Assembly: GCA_027066965.1 (NCBI GenBank)
Contig: JAMOMT010000171.1
Span: forward strand, 1 to 6,233
Length of the DNA stretch: 6,233 bases
Direction: 5' to 3'
DNA from: Archaeoglobaceae archaeon
Lineage (GTDB): Archaea; Halobacteriota; Archaeoglobi; Archaeoglobales; Archaeoglobaceae
Shown: positions 5,053 through 6,233 of the stretch, one piece after another
How positions within the stretch are numbered: position 1 is the stretch's first letter
How the letters are laid out: every line of letters starts with the position of its first letter
Position numbers and translations under genes: made by a program
The notes under the pieces: generated by a model
Told to the model about the DNA's origin: nothing
Seen by the model: only the letters and a program-made list of their open reading frames with translations
Database searches by the model: none

Positions 5053-5988
5053 ATGCCGATTTCAGCGTTGATGGCCTTATCATACGCTGCGTTTGCTATT
5101 TTCGTAATTGTAGTGGCCTCCAAGTGGATCAAGTGGTCAACGATGCCGATGCACCTGAGGTGGGAGCTCTACCCAGTCCCCCACGAGGCTGGAAGGCACC
5201 ACTACGGAGGAAGCTACATTGAGGAAATCGACTACTGGAAGAAGCCCAGAGAAACGACCCTTGCGGGAGAGCTCAAGGACATGTTCGCAGAGATGCTCTT
5301 CATAAAGAGGGTCTATCAGCACAAGAGACCCCTCTGGTGGCTCACATACCCGTTCCACGCCGGTATATACCTGATTCTCGCCTGGTTCTTCCTGCTGTTC
5401 GTGCACGGCATTCTGTCCGTTTACATCAGCATTCCAGCCCTTGCAACGATAGTTTACTACCTGATACAGATTTGTGGAACGATCGGCATAATTGCCGCGA
5501 CGATTGGCTGCATCGGCCTGATAATCAGGAGGTTCAGCGACAAGGACATGGGCAAGTACACGGTTGGAGTTGAGATGTTCAACCTGTTCTTCATACTGAT
5601 CGTCCTTCTGACCGGAATTGCGACCTGGATCACCTACGATCCGCACTTCCAGCACGCCATGGAGTTCATGAAGGCTCTCGTGGCCTTCAACGCAGCATAC
5701 ATGCCCAAGCTCACGACGATTGCAAAGGTTCACGTCGTTCTGCTCTGCCTGCTCTGGATCTACATACCGTTCACGAAGATGTCTCACTTCGTCGGCAAGT
5801 ACTTCACGTTCCACAAGGTCCTCTGGGAGGACGAGCCCAACCTGAAGGGCAGCGAGATTGAGGCCAAGGTTAGAGAGCTCACGAAGCTCCCCATGCCCTG
5901 GAGTGCTCCTCACGTTGATACCGGTAAGAGCTGGGACGAGAACGCTCTTGAAAGCCCCAAGGATGAGTGGGGGAGGTGGAGATATTGA
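5053..5988 (+). CDS. dsrM: DsrM/HmeC-like NarI-family membrane cytochrome b subunit
   Basis: This is the membrane quinone-interacting, haem-b subunit of a DsrMK(JOP)/Hme-type complex, which links menaquinol/menaquinone to a cytoplasmic HdrD-like subunit in sulfate reducers. The 311-residue protein has five predicted membrane segments (about 7-23, 104-124, 130-158, 174-194, 222-240). The basic residues RRFSDKDMGK between segments 3 and 4 support the NarI topology, with a cytoplasmic C-terminus. Histidines H102 and H118 flank segment 2. H227 and H245 lie in and after segment 5, with the same 18-residue spacing as haem ligands H187/H205 of E. coli NarI. The cytoplasmic loop 24-103, with MHLRWELYPVPHE (33-45) and GGSYIEE (52-58), is typical of DsrM and related TmcC proteins rather than true nitrate reductase NarI. 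It is first in its operon, has its own promoter and overlaps the next gene by 4 bp. TmcC-like or HmeC naming is equally possible. Confidence 0.85.
   Translation: MPISALMALSYAAFAIFVIVVASKWIKWSTMPMHLRWELYPVPHEAGRHHYGGSYIEEIDYWKKPRETTLAGELKDMFAEMLFIKRVYQHKRPLWWLTYPFHAGIYLILAWFFLLFVHGILSVYISIPALATIVYYLIQICGTIGIIAATIGCIGLIIRRFSDKDMGKYTVGVEMFNLFFILIVLLTGIATWITYDPHFQHAMEFMKALVAFNAAYMPKLTTIAKVHVVLLCLLWIYIPFTKMSHFVGKYFTFHKVLWEDEPNLKGSEIEAKVRELTKLPMPWSAPHVDTGKSWDENALESPKDEWGRWRY
5971..5978 (+). promoter_or_regulatory. Ribosome binding site of the dsrK-like gene
   Basis: GGGAGGTG lies within the last codons of the dsrM-like gene and ends six bases before the TTG at 5985. This spacing favours that rare start codon over the in-frame GTG at 5976, which overlaps the site itself. 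Confidence 0.65.
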
Positions 5989-6233
5989 AGAAGGAGATTA
6001 GGGTTGAGGATGCCGCTTCTCCGGTGGATCAGCTCATCAAACTGACTGTTAACGACCTCGAGAAACTCCCGCCACCATACGACAAGCCGGGAATGGAGCC
6101 CGAGCTTACGGATCCCAAGCCGGAATGGAGGGAGAAGTACGCCACAGACCTCGATGGATACATAGCCATAGATCTGCCCTGGAAGCCGCAGAACAAGGAA
6201 GAGGAGGAGAGGCTTGTAAAGGCGTTTCTGAGC
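5985..6233 (+). CDS. dsrK: DsrK/HmeD-like HdrD-family iron-sulfur subunit, N-terminal part
   Basis: The frame is open from a TTG at 5985 to the right edge, giving 83 residues of a truncated gene. The TTG overlaps the dsrM-like stop as TTGA, and a strong GGAGGTG sits six bases upstream, so translational coupling is likely. An alternative GTG at 5976 would add three residues. The visible part is hydrophilic, acidic and proline-rich (LEKLPPPYDKPGMEPE at 25-40, then DLDGYIAIDLPWKPQN at 55-70). It contains no cysteine, so none of the [4Fe-4S] or CCG motifs that would prove the assignment lies within the window. Identity rests on position directly after a DsrM-like gene, where DsrK/HmeD is normally found, and on the general look of the N-terminus. 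The product would be the cytoplasmic catalytic partner acting on a thiol/disulfide such as the DsrC trisulfide. Confidence 0.7.
   Translation, partial: MKKEIRVEDAASPVDQLIKLTVNDLEKLPPPYDKPGMEPELTDPKPEWREKYATDLDGYIAIDLPWKPQNKEEEERLVKAFLS

Noticed and set aside
5137..5913. 258-codon open frame on the minus strand opposite the dsrM-like gene
   Set aside because: It is antisense to a well-supported membrane protein, has no recognisable domain and is highly charged without a fold pattern. It comes from the codon bias of the plus-strand gene.
5053..5988. True respiratory nitrate reductase gamma subunit (NarI)
   Set aside because: The long cytoplasmic loop with the MHLRWELYPVPHE and GGSYIEE motifs and the following gene do not fit a narGHJI context; DsrM/HmeC-like fits better.

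Overview
The window reads as chromosomal DNA from a sulfate-reducing archaeon, most likely Archaeoglobus or a close relative. Three things point there. At the right edge, a NarI-like cytochrome b with the DsrM/HmeC signature is followed directly by a protein whose N-terminus fits DsrK/HmeD. The promoters look archaeal, with TATA boxes and leaderless or GGAGGTG-led starts. AGG/AGA and ATA codons are frequent. The organism is inferred from gene content and style; no sequence comparison was run.

Layout, left to right: (1) 23-403 (+), a small CxxCC-type YkgJ-family metal-binding protein whose true start may lie off the left edge. (2) 472-1566 and 1563-2501, both on the minus strand, an ABC-2 export permease and its ATPase, overlapping by 4 bp as one operon with the ATPase first. 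(3) 2602-3945 (+), divergent from the ATPase across a ~100 bp AT-rich promoter region, a secreted, membrane-anchored, multi-domain beta-sandwich protein rich in N-glycosylation sequons. (4) 3947-4789 (-), an AlkA-type DNA glycosylase with the HhH-GPD motif, its stop one base away from the stop of the preceding gene. (5) 4790-5052, a 263 bp divergent regulatory region with a perfect inverted repeat, repeated TGACTAT units, a TATA box and a strong ribosome binding site. (6) 5053-5988 (+), the DsrM/HmeC-like cytochrome b, and 5985 to the right edge, the start of the DsrK/HmeD-like subunit.

How they work together: the ABC pair and the divergent surface protein are plausibly one functional module, an exporter with an extracytoplasmic partner. 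They share a more AT-rich base composition than the flanks. The right-hand operon should carry electrons between the membrane menaquinone pool and cytoplasmic thiol/disulfide chemistry during sulfate reduction. The glycosylase repairs alkylated bases and shares only the intergenic region with that operon. No RNA genes, CRISPR array, insertion sequence or origin were seen.

Nothing here is clearly a new system. The items most worth a second look are the exporter/surface-protein module, the symmetric operator-like sequences in the two divergent promoter regions, and two substitutions in the base-binding pocket of the glycosylase.
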